DNA of 64,000 nucleotides from Flaviramulus sp. BrNp1-15 (lineage in GTDB: Bacteria; Bacteroidota; Bacteroidia; Flavobacteriales; Flavobacteriaceae). Positions within the stretch are counted from its first letter, which is position 1; each line of letters starts with the position of its first letter. Shown here piece by piece: positions 34,103 through 43,570 of the stretch. The notes under the pieces are model-generated. The model was given only the letters and a program-made list of their open reading frames with translations. It did not search any database and had not been told where the DNA came from. A program made the position numbers and the translations under genes. The stretch is from positions 2,216,471-2,280,470 of the forward strand of contig NZ_CP092099.1 in assembly GCF_022259695.1 (NCBI RefSeq), read 5' to 3'.

Positions 34103-35235
34103 TACAACATACCTTTTGTTGATGGCAAAATCATTTTTTCTATATCTCGTTTTACTGCCATTTTAATTGCTTTTGCAAAAGCTTTAAAAATTGCTTCGAT
34201 TTTGTGGTGTTCGTTTGTGCCTTCTGCTTTTATATTTAAATTACATTTTGCACCATCTGTAAACGATTTAAAGAAATGATAAAACATTTCGGTTGGCATT
34301 TTACCAATCATTTCGCGTTTAAAATCGGCTTCCCAAACTAACCAGTTTCTGCCTCCAAAATCGATAGCTGCTTGCGCATAACAATCGTCCATTGGTAAAC
34401 AAAAACCATAGCGTTCTATACCTAGTTTGTTTCCTAAAACTTTGTTGAATAATTCGCCTAAAGCAATTGCTGTATCTTCAATAGTGTGGTGCTCATCAAC
34501 TTCTAAGTCGCCATCAACTTTTATATTTAAATCTAATTGACCGTGACGCGCAATTTGATCTAACATGTGGTCAAAAAAAGCAATTCCAGTATCAATTTTA
34601 CTTTTACCTGTACCATCCAAATTTATTTGAATAGCAATTTTGGTTTCATTAGTATTTCTAATTATGCCACCAGAGCGTTCATCGGCTTTTAAAAACTCAT
34701 AAATTTTAGCCCAATCGTTAGTTTCTAAAGCTATATAATTATCCAATTCATCACGCTTCACAGTAATTTCATCTGTTCCTAAATGTGTTTCATCATTAAT
34801 AAAAACACCTTTAGACCCAAGGTTTTTTGCAAGTTCTATATCTGTTAATCTATCACCTATTACAAAAGAGTTTTCTAAATCGTAATCATCAGAAAAATAC
34901 TTGGTTAACAACCCTGTATTTGGCTTTCTGGTTGGCGCATTATCTTTAGCAAATGTTCTATCAATAAACTGTTCTTTAAAGACTACACCTTCTTGCTCAA
35001 AACATTTTAATATGAAATTATGAACTGGCCAAAACGTGTCCTCAGGAAAAACCTCAGTACCTAAACCATCCTGATTGGTAATCATGACGATTTCATAATC
35101 CAATTCTTTAGCAATTCTACTCAAATACTGAAAAACCTTTGGATAAAAGTCTAATTTTGCAAAAGCATCTATTTGCTCATCGGCAGGTTCTCTAATAATG
35201 GTTCCGTCTCGGTCTATGAATAATACTTTTTTCAT
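34102..35235 (-). CDS. hisB: Bifunctional histidinol-phosphatase / imidazoleglycerol-phosphate dehydratase
   Basis: A 377-aa two-domain enzyme of the E. coli type. The N-terminal HAD phosphatase (about 1-170) has FIDRDGTII and [11 protein letters not shown]. The C-terminal dehydratase (about 180-377) has the manganese-binding [10 protein letters not shown] and [14 protein letters not shown]. It is separated from hisC by 82 bases that hold a REP-like element, the only sizeable gap inside the operon. Confidence 0.97.
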   Translation of the reverse strand: MKKVLFIDRDGTIIREPADEQIDAFAKLDFYPKVFQYLSRIAKELDYEIVMITNQDGLGTEVFPEDTFWPVHNFILKCFEQEGVVFKEQFIDRTFAKDNAPTRKPNTGLLTKYFSDDYDLENSFVIGDRLTDIELAKNLGSKGVFINDETHLGTDEITVKRDELDNYIALETNDWAKIYEFLKADERSGGIIRNTNETKIAIQINLDGTGKSKIDTGIAFFDHMLDQIARHGQLDLNIKVDGDLEVDEHHTIEDTAIALGELFNKVLGNKLGIERYGFCLPMDDCYAQAAIDFGGRNWLVWEADFKREMIGKMPTEMFYHFFKSFTDGAKCNLNIKAEGTNEHHKIEAIFKAFAKAIKMAVKRDIEKMILPSTKGML

Positions 35236-35241
35236 CTCTTT

Positions 35242-35314
35242 GTCATTCCTGCGTAGGCAGGAATCTATTTAATTATTACTTTGATTGTGGATTCCGCATC
35301 AAGTGCGGAATGAC
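35242..35314. repeat. REP-like palindromic element between hisC and hisB
   Basis: A 73-bp unit bounded by inverted ends GTCATTCC and GGAATGAC, with two inner hairpins (CCTGC-GTAG-GCAGG and TTCCGCA-TCAAG-TGCGGAA). It is much more GC-rich than its surroundings. Similar REP units with these ends are frequent between genes in flavobacteria, from general knowledge. It may stabilise the upstream or dampen the downstream mRNA. Confidence 0.82.
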
Positions 35315-35317
35315 AAA

Positions 35318-36355
35318 CTAACTTAAATTATTTAATGCTTCAATTAATATTTTATTTTCATCTGGAGTTCCAACCGTAAATCGTAAACAGTTTTCACATC
35401 CTGGTTGTGTGGTTCTATTTCGAATAACAATCCCTTTATCAATGAGTTGATTATAACGTTTTGTCGCATCATCAACTTTAGCTAAAATAAAATTAGCATC
35501 AGATGGATATATTTTTGAAACAAAATCAATTGATTGTAATTCAGATTTTAAAGTTTCTCGTTCTTCTAGAATATTTTCTATTTGATTTTTAGCAATGCTT
35601 CTGTCAGATAATAATTCAATAGCTTTTTTCTGAGTTAACTCATTAACATTATAAGGTGGTTTAATGCGATTTAAAACAGATATAATCTCTTGTGAAGCAT
35701 AGCAGATTCCTAATCTAATTCCTGCCATACCATAGGCTTTTGAAAGCGTTTGGGTTACGATTAAATTAGGGAATTCTCTTAACCTTTTTGCCCAACTTTC
35801 TTCATTCGAAAAATCTATATAAGCTTCATCAATAGCAACAATACCCTTAAAATTATTTAATAGCGTTTCAATATCGTTAGCTCTTAAACTATTTCCTGTT
35901 GGATTATTTGGTGAACATAAAAACAGAACCTTACTATTACTATCAGCAACATCTAATATTTTATCAATATCCAATTGAAAATCGTCTGTTAAATTCACTT
36001 TTTTAATACCAATAGCATTAATTCCAGCTAAAACGCTGTACATGCCATAAGTTGGCGGTAATATGATGATGTTATCTTGATTTGGTTCACAAAATGCTCT
36101 AAAAATCAAGTCTAAAACTTCGTCACTACCATTTCCTAAAAGCGTATTATTAGTCGGAATTCCTTTTATTTCTGATAAAACTGTTTTTAACGTTCGCTGT
36201 TGCGGATCTGGATAACGATTTACGCCATTTTCAAAAGGATTTTCATTAGCATCCAGAAAAACCATATCGCTACTATTACCTTGATACTCATCTCTTGCAG
36301 ATGAATACGGTTTAAGCGCTTTTACAGTCGGTCGTATTAAATCTTGAATATTCAT
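35318..36355 (-). CDS. hisC: Histidinol-phosphate aminotransferase
   Basis: A 345-aa PLP-dependent class I/II aminotransferase converting imidazole acetol phosphate to histidinol phosphate. The PLP lysine is in VTQTLSKAYGMAGIRLG, with substrate and cofactor residues in LCSPNNPTGN and IAIDEAYIDF. The ATG shares one base with the hisD stop, giving tight coupling. The REP-like element starts 3 bases after the stop. Confidence 0.96.
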   Translation of the reverse strand: MNIQDLIRPTVKALKPYSSARDEYQGNSSDMVFLDANENPFENGVNRYPDPQQRTLKTVLSEIKGIPTNNTLLGNGSDEVLDLIFRAFCEPNQDNIIILPPTYGMYSVLAGINAIGIKKVNLTDDFQLDIDKILDVADSNSKVLFLCSPNNPTGNSLRANDIETLLNNFKGIVAIDEAYIDFSNEESWAKRLREFPNLIVTQTLSKAYGMAGIRLGICYASQEIISVLNRIKPPYNVNELTQKKAIELLSDRSIAKNQIENILEERETLKSELQSIDFVSKIYPSDANFILAKVDDATKRYNQLIDKGIVIRNRTTQPGCENCLRFTVGTPDENKILIEALNNLS

Positions 36356-37638
36356 TACTTTAAATCCTTTAATCTTATTGAAACAGCATTTTTGTGAGCT
36401 TGTAAACCTTCTGCTTCTGCCATTAACTCTATTGTTTTTCCAATATTTAAAAGCCCTTCTTTTGATATTTTTTGAAAGGTCATACTCTTTAAAAAACTAT
36501 CTAAATTCACTCCAGAATACGCTTTACTAAAACCATTTGTTGGCAACGTATGGTTAGTTCCAGAAGCATAATCACCAGCGCTTTCTGGTGTGTAATCTCC
36601 AATAAATACCGAACCTGCATTAGCAATACCATCTACATAAAAATCTTCATTATTTGTACATATAATGAAATGTTCAGGCCCATATTCATTAATTAACTCT
36701 AGGGCGATTTCGTCATTTTCTACATAAATTAATTTTGAGTTAGCAATGGCTTTTTCTGCAATCGCTTTACGCGGAAGTACACTTAGTTGTTTTTCAATTT
36801 CTTCTGAAACTTTACTAACTAAATGCTTTGAAGTTGAAACTAAAATCACCTGACTATCTATACCATGTTCTGCTTGACTTAACAAATCTGAAGCAATATA
36901 AGATGCATTTGCACTTTCATCAGCAACTACCAATAGCTCACTTGGACCTGCAGGCATATCAATCGCTACACCGTATTTTGTTGCTAACTGTTTTGCTACA
37001 GTTACAAATTGATTTCCCGGACCAAAAATTTTATAAACCTGTGGTATATTTTCAGTTCCAAAAGTTAATCCTGCAATAGCTTGTATACCACCAACTTTTA
37101 TAATTTTAGTAACACCACAAAGTTGTGCCGCAAATAAAATTTCTGGAGCAAGTTTACCTTCTTTATTTGGTGGTGAGCATAAAACAATGGTTTTGCATCC
37201 TGCAATTTGTGCTGGTATTGCCAGCATTAAAACCGTAGAAAACAAAGGCGCAGTGCCTCCTGGAATGTATAAACCCACTTTTTGAATAGGTCTTTTTTCC
37301 TGCCAGCATTGTACCCCATTAGTTGTTTCTATATCTATTTTTTGTGTTTTTTGTACCTTATGAAAAGCTTCAATATTTTGTTTTGCCTGTTTAATGGCAT
37401 ATTGAAGTTTAATAGGTACATTCTTTTTAGCATCTTCAATTTCTGTTTGAGAAACTGTATTAGATTCTAAATCAATACCATCAAATTTTGAAGTATATTT
37501 TTTTATAGCATCATCTCCTTTTTGCTTTACTTCATCAAAAATTTGAATTACCGTAGCTTCAATATCGTCAACAGTTTGAGTAGGACGCTTTAAAATGTCT
37601 TCCCAATTATCTTTATTTGAATTATCTATGATTTGCAT
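36355..37638 (-). CDS. hisD: Histidinol dehydrogenase
   Basis: A 427-aa zinc enzyme that oxidises histidinol to histidine in two NAD-dependent steps. Diagnostic segments are GLYIPGGTAPLFSTVLM, DMPAGPSELLVVAD, SQAEHGIDSQVILVS and GDYTPESAGDYASGTNHTLPTNG; Gln/His of SQAEHG and His of GTNHTLPT are zinc or catalytic residues. It is the second gene of the operon, 36 bases after hisG. Confidence 0.97.
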   Translation of the reverse strand: MQIIDNSNKDNWEDILKRPTQTVDDIEATVIQIFDEVKQKGDDAIKKYTSKFDGIDLESNTVSQTEIEDAKKNVPIKLQYAIKQAKQNIEAFHKVQKTQKIDIETTNGVQCWQEKRPIQKVGLYIPGGTAPLFSTVLMLAIPAQIAGCKTIVLCSPPNKEGKLAPEILFAAQLCGVTKIIKVGGIQAIAGLTFGTENIPQVYKIFGPGNQFVTVAKQLATKYGVAIDMPAGPSELLVVADESANASYIASDLLSQAEHGIDSQVILVSTSKHLVSKVSEEIEKQLSVLPRKAIAEKAIANSKLIYVENDEIALELINEYGPEHFIICTNNEDFYVDGIANAGSVFIGDYTPESAGDYASGTNHTLPTNGFSKAYSGVNLDSFLKSMTFQKISKEGLLNIGKTIELMAEAEGLQAHKNAVSIRLKDLK

Positions 37639-37674
37639 GTTTTCAATTTTAATGATACTGAAACAAGTTCAGCA

Positions 37675-38532
37675 CTAAAGCACCATTTTTTCAATAGGAC
37701 AAACTAAAATACCTTGAGCTCCGTTAGCCTTTAATTCATCTATAACATCCCAGAATTCATTTTTACTAATTACAGAGTGTACCGAACTCCAACCTTCTTC
37801 TGCTAATGGCAGTACCGTTGGACTCTTCATACCTGGTAAAATATCTATAATTATATCTAGTTTATCATTTGGTGCGTTTAACAGCACATATTTAGATTCT
37901 CTACCTTTTAATACCGATTTAATTCTAAATAAAAGCTTATCTAATATCTCCTGTTTATCGCTTGATAATTCGGGGGTTGATGTTAATACAGCTTCACTTT
38001 TAAAGAGCACTTCAACCTCCTTTAAATTATTCTTAAACAAGGTGCTTCCGCTGGAAACGATATCAACAATCGCATCAGCTAAACCAATATTAGGTGCAAT
38101 TTCAACCGAACCATTAATAATATGAATATCGGCTTTCTCACCTTTTTCCTCAAAATATTTATTTACTGTATTTGGGTACGAAGTAGCAATTTTTTTACCT
38201 CTTAAATCTTTAATTGAATCATATTTTAAACTTTTTGGTACCGCTATAGATACTTTACATTTTGAAAATCCAAGACGTTCTTTTATTGGTAAATCTTGTC
38301 CTTTTTCAATTAAAGTATTCTCTCCTAAAATAGCAATATCTACAACCCCATCACGTAAATATTGAGGGATATCACCATTACGCAAATACAATACTTCCAA
38401 AGGAAAATTTCGTGCTTTAGCTTTTAGTTGGTCTTTACCATTATCAATTGAAATACCACAATTTTTAAGTAGTTCTAGTGATTCTTCGTTTAATCGTCCT
38501 GATTTTTGAACTGCAATTTTTAATTTACTCAT
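37675..38532 (-). CDS. hisG: ATP phosphoribosyltransferase, long form
   Basis: A 285-aa first enzyme of histidine synthesis (ATP + PRPP). The long form with a C-terminal ACT-like domain (about 210-285, after VLLNAPNDKLDIIIDILPGM) is normally inhibited by histidine and does not need HisZ. IATSYPNTVNKYFEEKG and ADAIVDIVSSGSTLF bind the phosphoribosyl group. It is the first gene of the operon and lies directly behind a leader-peptide attenuator, giving transcriptional as well as allosteric control. Confidence 0.97.
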   Translation of the reverse strand: MSKLKIAVQKSGRLNEESLELLKNCGISIDNGKDQLKAKARNFPLEVLYLRNGDIPQYLRDGVVDIAILGENTLIEKGQDLPIKERLGFSKCKVSIAVPKSLKYDSIKDLRGKKIATSYPNTVNKYFEEKGEKADIHIINGSVEIAPNIGLADAIVDIVSSGSTLFKNNLKEVEVLFKSEAVLTSTPELSSDKQEILDKLLFRIKSVLKGRESKYVLLNAPNDKLDIIIDILPGMKSPTVLPLAEEGWSSVHSVISKNEFWDVIDELKANGAQGILVCPIEKMVL

Positions 38533-38576
38533 TTTGTTTTGTTATGAGTTTGAAACAACCTAGTTAGAGTTTACAA

Positions 38577-38610
38577 TTAAAAAACCCGCTTGATTGTCTC
38601 AAACGGGTTT
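38577..38610 (-). terminator. his attenuator (intrinsic terminator with competing antiterminator)
   Basis: On the minus strand AAACCCGTTTGA pairs with TCAAGCGGGTTT (12 pairs, one wobble, 5-base loop GACAA), followed by TTTTAATT. The 5' arm segment GTTTGAGA (38604-38597) can instead pair with TCTCAAGC (38657-38650) inside the leader-peptide gene, which would prevent the terminator from forming. Confidence 0.85.
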
Positions 38611-38642
38611 AAAAATATATGTTGATTTTATTCAATACATTT

Positions 38643-38696
38643 TCAGTTCGCTTGAGAGCAAATATGAAAATGATGATGTAATTGAATAAAAGTCAT
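38643..38696 (-). CDS. hisL: his operon leader peptide MTFIQLHHHFHICSQAN
   Basis: A 17-codon reading frame with four His codons in five (HHHFH, residues 7-11), located between the candidate promoter and the attenuator. The segment just after the His codons (TCTCAAGC, encoding Ser-Gln-Ala) is the antiterminator strand. Ribosomes stalled at His codons would leave it free; ribosomes reaching the stop would mask it. E. coli HisL has the same logic with seven consecutive His codons. Confidence 0.85.
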   Translation of the reverse strand: MTFIQLHHHFHICSQAN

Positions 38697-38715
38697 GACT
38701 TTGTTTTTGTTTCTA

Positions 38716-38748
38716 CAAATATCTATAATTTATATTTATAATTCCAAA
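38716..38748 (-). promoter_or_regulatory. Candidate promoter of the his operon
   Basis: On the minus strand TTTG (38748-38745), 21 bases, then GATATTTG (38723-38716), one mismatch from TAnnTTTG. Transcription would start about 13 bases before the leader-peptide ATG. Confidence 0.5.
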
Positions 38749-38855
38749 TTATACTTAGTTTTCTTGTAACAATTGAAAATTATATATTTTAAATTGAATT
38801 ATTTGTTTAAAATTTAAAAGAATTGATAAATAGTTGAATTATTTAATTTTTAATT

Positions 38856-39671
38856 CTACTGATTTCCAAGAATAATAGGCAATCCGCTATCTCCTGAACC
38901 AATAACAATAACTTTACTATTTGGTGATTCTGCTAATTTCATAGTAGCATCTATACCTTTGTCCTGTAAAATTTTATCAGTTAAAGAAGCACTTAAAATT
39001 CTGTTTGACTCTGCTTTTCCTTCGGCTTCAATAATTACTTTTTCAGCTTCTTTAGCAGCAGTTACCAGTCTAAACTCGTACTCTAAAGATTCTTGCTCTT
39101 GTTTAAGTTTACGCTCAATCGCATCTTTAATTGTATTAGGCAAAGTTACATCTCTAACTAATACTTCATTTAATTGTACGTATTGCTTTGCTAAAATCTT
39201 TTTAGTTTCATCAAATATTTCATCTTGTATAGCATCACGCTTACTAGAATATAATTGCTCTGGCGTATAACGTCCAACAACACTACGTGCAGCACTACGA
39301 ATAGCTGGTTTAATTACTCTGTCTAAGTAATTTTCACCTAAAGATTGGTGTAGGTTTCCTAAATCATTGTAAACAGGCTCGTACCAAGCAGAAGCATCAA
39401 TTTGAATTTCTAACCCGTTTGATGATAATACTTTCATTTTTTCAAAAAGTTCTTGTTGACGCACTTCGTATACAATTACTTTATTCCAAGGTGCAACAAT
39501 ATGAAAGCCTTCTCCTAAAGGTGGAGCATCTGTTACAACACCATTATCAAATGTTTTATAAAGTACTCCCGCTTCTCCTGAACCTATTGTAACTGCAGAT
39601 TTTGCTAATAAGACAACTAATATGATGCCTACAATTATAAAAGGTAATGCGATTTTTGGTAATTTTTCCAT
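38856..39671 (-). CDS. Prohibitin-family SPFH/Band 7 membrane protein
   Basis: A 271-aa protein with one N-terminal membrane helix (about 8-28) and an SPFH domain (IGSGEAGVLYKTFDNGV, then GFHIVAPWNKVIVYEVR). The second half is a charged coiled coil (LKQEQESLEYEFRLVTAAKEAE and the following helix), typical of prohibitins and HflC/HflK. Such proteins form large rings on the membrane and often regulate FtsH-type proteases. The downstream direction continues into the unrelated his leader, so it ends its own transcript. Confidence 0.88.
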   Translation of the reverse strand: MEKLPKIALPFIIVGIILVVLLAKSAVTIGSGEAGVLYKTFDNGVVTDAPPLGEGFHIVAPWNKVIVYEVRQQELFEKMKVLSSNGLEIQIDASAWYEPVYNDLGNLHQSLGENYLDRVIKPAIRSAARSVVGRYTPEQLYSSKRDAIQDEIFDETKKILAKQYVQLNEVLVRDVTLPNTIKDAIERKLKQEQESLEYEFRLVTAAKEAEKVIIEAEGKAESNRILSASLTDKILQDKGIDATMKLAESPNSKVIVIGSGDSGLPIILGNQ

Positions 39672-39684
39672 TATTTATTTTAGT

Positions 39685-41718
39685 TTAAATTAATCCGTTA
39701 TATTTTCTTAAAAACCACTCCAATCCTAGGCTTAAAGCTAAAACTGCGAGTAGGTATTTCCAATCTATCAAAGGTATGGTATTTTTATTGCTTTTTTGAA
39801 TTGGTGTGTATCTATTATCGTCCAATAGATTACTTACCAAATCACTTGTATTATCAATAAAATAAGTTTTTCCATTACTGTTAGTAGCCAGTTGCTTCAA
39901 CTTTGTTACATCTGCACTCAAAAACTGCTGCTCTACATTATATTCTAAAATTTGAAAATTACCCGATTTAGAAATATTTGCATTTGATGCCTTAACAGTA
40001 AAACTATATTCTGATGCAGGCAAACTACTTAAATCTACCTGATAATTGTTGTTTTTTAGTATAAGCGGAAATTCTTTTCGTTCTTTTGAAATATTATCTA
40101 TAACAGTAATAATCAAAGATTCACGCGTATCAAAAACATAATTTTTATCAAAGAACTCAGCTTTTATTACAATATTACTAATGCCATTATAAAACGATTC
40201 ATAATCAATATTCAATCTACTTTTAAGCTGATTAGATGCTAAATATTGTACAACTTTCCCAATAAAGTTATCAAATTCGTTAAAAGATTTTGTGTTCAGA
40301 TAATTTTGAGCGCGCCATTGCCAAATATTCTCACCAAATAGAACTGCTTCTCTCCTATTATTAGTTTCAAAAGTTGCCAGTAAAGGTTCATTAATCGAAA
40401 CACCATTTAGAGTTTTATCTAAAATAGTTTCAAAAGGAACAGAAAAAATAACACTTCCATAGTTTGAAAGTAATGGTGGAAAAGACTCAAAATTTATATC
40501 TTCTATTATAAAAGGCGAATAATTTAAATTTAATTCTGCTTGATAATTCTCAGTTTGATTTGTAATTTTAAAATCATAGGTCTTGCTAATTCTGTTTATA
40601 AAATCTAAATCGGTTTCTTTACCTATAATAACAAATCTGTTTTTGTTTTGAGTATCTAAAAGCGATATTAAATTATTAAACTTATTATTTGGCTGATACA
40701 ATATAACTAATTGAAAATCATTTATTTGGTTGATTATATTTTTTGAATCTAAAAACGTTACCGAGCGTTGTTCATTACTTTCAATACTCTTTTTAAGTGT
40801 TCCTAAATCTGGATGAATTAAGTCACTTACAACAGCAATTTTTGTTTTTTCATTAATAACTTCAACTGCAAAATTTTTGGAATTATTAATCTTGTTTTTT
40901 TCATTTTCTATTGGTACCAGTGTCGCTTTAAAATTACTAACACCCACTGCATTTGCGGGCAAGGTAAAATTAATGACACTCGAATTATTTTCTTTAGAAA
41001 AGCTTATAGGTTTAGAATAAACCGTCGAATTACCTCTTGTAACAATAAAATTAGAATTAATATTATCACTGCCATTATAAACAAGTATTGCCTCAATAGG
41101 AAACCTGTTTTTTAAATAAGCATATTTATTAACGTTTAATTGTTCAATTTTTAAATCGGTATGTGTTATAGTATCCCCAAGAACTATAGGATAAATTGGT
41201 TGATTATATGAGGTTGTAATAAATTGATAATCATTTCCATAAGTTTGATTACCGTCTGTAATTAAAAGCGTAGGCGAAATGGTTTGTTTATATACTTGAC
41301 TTAGCTGACTAAATGCATTAAAAATATTGGTTTGATTCTCTGAAAAACTCAATGAATCAAAAGTTTTTAAAGACTCACCAAAAGTATATAGTTCTATATT
41401 AAACTTTTCTTTTAAATCTTGATTATTAGTTAAGCTTTCAATGAATTTAGAGGTTTGTTCATTTTGATTTAGATGCTTTATTGAACTTGAATTGTCTATT
41501 GCAATAACTAAATTTGGTTTTTCAATAGATAACTTAACTTGATCGAAACTTGGGTTTATCAATAGAAGTAAAACAGAAAACACACTTATAAACCTTAAAA
41601 AGGAAAAAAGCATGTTTAATTTAGACATGCTTTTCTTCTTGTTAATATACTGAAAAAGTGCAACTAAAAGTGCGACAATTGCAGCAAGTATAATATATAA
41701 TAGAGTTTCTGTTTGCAT
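39685..41718 (-). CDS. VWA-like membrane protein
   Basis: A 677-aa protein with two N-terminal membrane helices (about 4-24 and 35-58) and a C-terminal one (LLAVLALSLGLEWFL). Between them lies a von Willebrand factor A-type domain with a MIDAS-like DNSSS (LVIAIDNSSSIKHL) and LLITDGNQTYG, followed by a glutamine-amidotransferase-like segment and an Ig-like domain (SLPASEYSFTVKASN). Similar large BatA/VWA-type proteins occur in Bacteroidota but their function is not settled. The gene lies 13 bases before the SPFH gene on the same transcript, suggesting a common role in envelope organisation. Confidence 0.72.
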   Translation of the reverse strand: MQTETLLYIILAAIVALLVALFQYINKKKSMSKLNMLFSFLRFISVFSVLLLLINPSFDQVKLSIEKPNLVIAIDNSSSIKHLNQNEQTSKFIESLTNNQDLKEKFNIELYTFGESLKTFDSLSFSENQTNIFNAFSQLSQVYKQTISPTLLITDGNQTYGNDYQFITTSYNQPIYPIVLGDTITHTDLKIEQLNVNKYAYLKNRFPIEAILVYNGSDNINSNFIVTRGNSTVYSKPISFSKENNSSVINFTLPANAVGVSNFKATLVPIENEKNKINNSKNFAVEVINEKTKIAVVSDLIHPDLGTLKKSIESNEQRSVTFLDSKNIINQINDFQLVILYQPNNKFNNLISLLDTQNKNRFVIIGKETDLDFINRISKTYDFKITNQTENYQAELNLNYSPFIIEDINFESFPPLLSNYGSVIFSVPFETILDKTLNGVSINEPLLATFETNNRREAVLFGENIWQWRAQNYLNTKSFNEFDNFIGKVVQYLASNQLKSRLNIDYESFYNGISNIVIKAEFFDKNYVFDTRESLIITVIDNISKERKEFPLILKNNNYQVDLSSLPASEYSFTVKASNANISKSGNFQILEYNVEQQFLSADVTKLKQLATNSNGKTYFIDNTSDLVSNLLDDNRYTPIQKSNKNTIPLIDWKYLLAVLALSLGLEWFLRKYNGLI

Positions 41719-41759
41719 TTAAAAACCTTTAGGCTGTGCTCAAGGTGATAATCTAAAAA

Positions 41760-42506
41760 TTAAGTTAACATTCCACCATCAACATTTAAAGTTTGACCGG
41801 TAACATAAGCACTCATGTCGCTTGCTAAAAACACACAAACATTTGCTATATCTTCAGGTGTTCCACCACGTTTTAATGGAATAGCAGCTCGCCAACCTTT
41901 TACAACTTCTTCATCTAATTTAGCAGTCATTTCAGTTTCAATAAAACCTGGAGCAACCACATTACTTCTAATATTTCTAGAACCCAATTCTAGTGCTACA
42001 GATTTTGAAAAACCTATAATTCCAGCTTTAGAAGCAGCATAATTGGTTTGTCCCGCATTACCTTTAACACCAACAACAGAACTCATATTAATAATTGAGC
42101 CTTTACGTTGTTTTAACATGGTTCTTTGAACCGCTTTAGTCATATTGAAAACCGATTTTAAGTTTACAGCAATAACAGTATCAAAATCTTCCTCGGTAAT
42201 ACGCATTAATAAATTATCTTTTGTAATACCTGCGTTATTTACTAAAACATCAATACTTCCAAATTCTGCCACGACATCATCAGCGAGTTTTTGAGCTTCA
42301 TCAAAACTAGCAGCGTTACTTTTATAACCTTTGGCTTTAACACCCAATTCATTTAATTCTTTTTCTAGTTCGTTTGCTGCTTCAACAGAAGAACTATAAG
42401 TGAAAGCAACATTTGCACCTTGTTCTGCAAATACTCGAGCAATCCCCTTGCCTATACCTCTACTGGCTCCAGTTATTATTGCTGTTTTTCCTTCTAATAA
42501 TTTCAT
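41760..42506 (-). CDS. fabG: 3-oxoacyl-[ACP] reductase
   Basis: A 248-aa SDR enzyme that reduces 3-oxoacyl-ACP with NADPH in fatty-acid elongation. TGASRGIGKGIA is the cofactor motif; NNAGI follows at about 90, INMSSVVG carries the catalytic Ser, YAASKAG the Tyr/Lys, and the C-terminus IETEMTAKLD through VTGQTLNVDGGM is typical of FabG. It has its own promoter and follows a terminator, so it may be regulated separately from sucD. Confidence 0.95.
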   Translation of the reverse strand: MKLLEGKTAIITGASRGIGKGIARVFAEQGANVAFTYSSSVEAANELEKELNELGVKAKGYKSNAASFDEAQKLADDVVAEFGSIDVLVNNAGITKDNLLMRITEEDFDTVIAVNLKSVFNMTKAVQRTMLKQRKGSIINMSSVVGVKGNAGQTNYAASKAGIIGFSKSVALELGSRNIRSNVVAPGFIETEMTAKLDEEVVKGWRAAIPLKRGGTPEDIANVCVFLASDMSAYVTGQTLNVDGGMLT

Positions 42507-42544
42507 TTTATATTTTGGTTAGTTATTATAAAAGTTGTTAAATT

Positions 42545-42573
42545 CAAATATAACAAATACAAATGGCTTCAAA
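42545..42573 (-). promoter_or_regulatory. Candidate promoter of fabG
   Basis: On the minus strand TTTG (42573-42570), 17 bases, then TATATTTG (42552-42545). Both elements match the consensus fully. It lies 38 bases upstream of the fabG ATG and partly overlaps the T-run of the sucD terminator. Confidence 0.62.
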
Positions 42574-42607
42574 TAAAAAAACCTCACAAGATTATTTGTA
42601 AGGTTTT
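42574..42607 (-). terminator. Intrinsic terminator after sucD
   Basis: On the minus strand AAAACCTTACAA, a 6-base loop, TTGTGAGGTTTT (one G-U pair), then a T-run. The stem begins 19 bases after the sucD stop. Confidence 0.82.
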
Positions 42608-42626
42608 AATTTTCGAATTTTATATT

Positions 42627-43499
42627 CTAAGCTAAAACTTCAGCTACTTTTTTACCAATTTCAGCAGGTGAATCCACTACATGAATTCCACAAGCTCTCA
42701 TAATTTTCTTTTTAGCTTGTGCAGTATCATCACTTCCACCAACAATAGCACCAGCGTGTCCCATAGTACGACCAGCAGGTGCAGTTTCACCAGCAATAAA
42801 CCCTACAACAGGTTTTTTACTTCCACTTGCTTTATACCAATTAGCAGCATCTGCTTCTAATTGTCCTCCAATTTCTCCAATCATAACAACCGCTTCTGTT
42901 TCTGGGTCGTTAATTAATAATTCAACCGCTTCTTTTGTTGTCGTTCCAATAATTGGATCTCCACCAATACCGATAGCTGTTGTAATACCTAAACCTTGTT
43001 TTACAACTTGATCTGCAGCCTCATAGGTTAATGTTCCAGATTTTGAAACAATACCAACTCTTCCTTTTTTGAAAACAAAACCTGGCATAATTCCAACTTT
43101 TGCTTCATCAGGAGTAATTACTCCAGGACAGTTTGGACCAATTAATCTACAATCTTTATTTTTTATATAATTTGAAGCAGTAATCATATCTGCAACAGGA
43201 ATACCTTCTGTAATTGTAATAATAACTTTGATACCTGCATCTGCGGCTTCCATAATAGCGTCGGCAGCAAATGCTGGCGGTACAAAAATAATAGTAGTAT
43301 CTGCTCCAACTTTTTCTACAGCTTCTAGAACTGTGTTAAAAACAGGTTTATCTAGATGTGTTTGGCCACCTTTACCTGGTGTAACACCTCCAACTACGTT
43401 TGTTCCATATTCAATCATTTGACCTGCATGGAATGTACCTTCACTACCTGTAAAACCTTGAACTATTATTTTTGAATCTTTATTTACTAAAACACTCAT
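42627..43499 (-). CDS. sucD: Succinate-CoA ligase, alpha subunit
   Basis: A 290-aa TCA-cycle subunit. CoA binding is in [18 protein letters not shown] near the N-terminus; the phosphorylated histidine lies in [14 protein letters not shown] (about 247). The beta subunit sucC is not in the window. The gene follows the lpx cluster on the same strand but has its own promoter box and a terminator behind it. Confidence 0.96.
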   Translation of the reverse strand: MSVLVNKDSKIIVQGFTGSEGTFHAGQMIEYGTNVVGGVTPGKGGQTHLDKPVFNTVLEAVEKVGADTTIIFVPPAFAADAIMEAADAGIKVIITITEGIPVADMITASNYIKNKDCRLIGPNCPGVITPDEAKVGIMPGFVFKKGRVGIVSKSGTLTYEAADQVVKQGLGITTAIGIGGDPIIGTTTKEAVELLINDPETEAVVMIGEIGGQLEADAANWYKASGSKKPVVGFIAGETAPAGRTMGHAGAIVGGSDDTAQAKKKIMRACGIHVVDSPAEIGKKVAEVLA

Positions 43500-43531
43500 T
43501 TGTTTATCTTTTATTTTTTGAAAAGCTTTCG

Positions 43532-43539
43532 CAAAAATA
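43532..43539 (-). promoter_or_regulatory. Candidate -7 box for sucD
   Basis: TATTTTTG on the minus strand, a full TAnnTTTG match 33 bases upstream of the sucD ATG. No clear -33 element. Confidence 0.4.
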
Positions 43540-43570
43540 CTTTTTTTGAAAATACTTTATATTATTTATT

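Larger units (their letters stand above)
38533..38855. other. his leader region (323 bp)
   Basis: Read on the minus strand this spacer holds a promoter candidate (38748-38716), a 17-codon leader peptide (38696-38643), an antiterminator segment and an intrinsic terminator, in the order expected for attenuation. The part above 38750 has no recognised feature. Confidence 0.75.
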
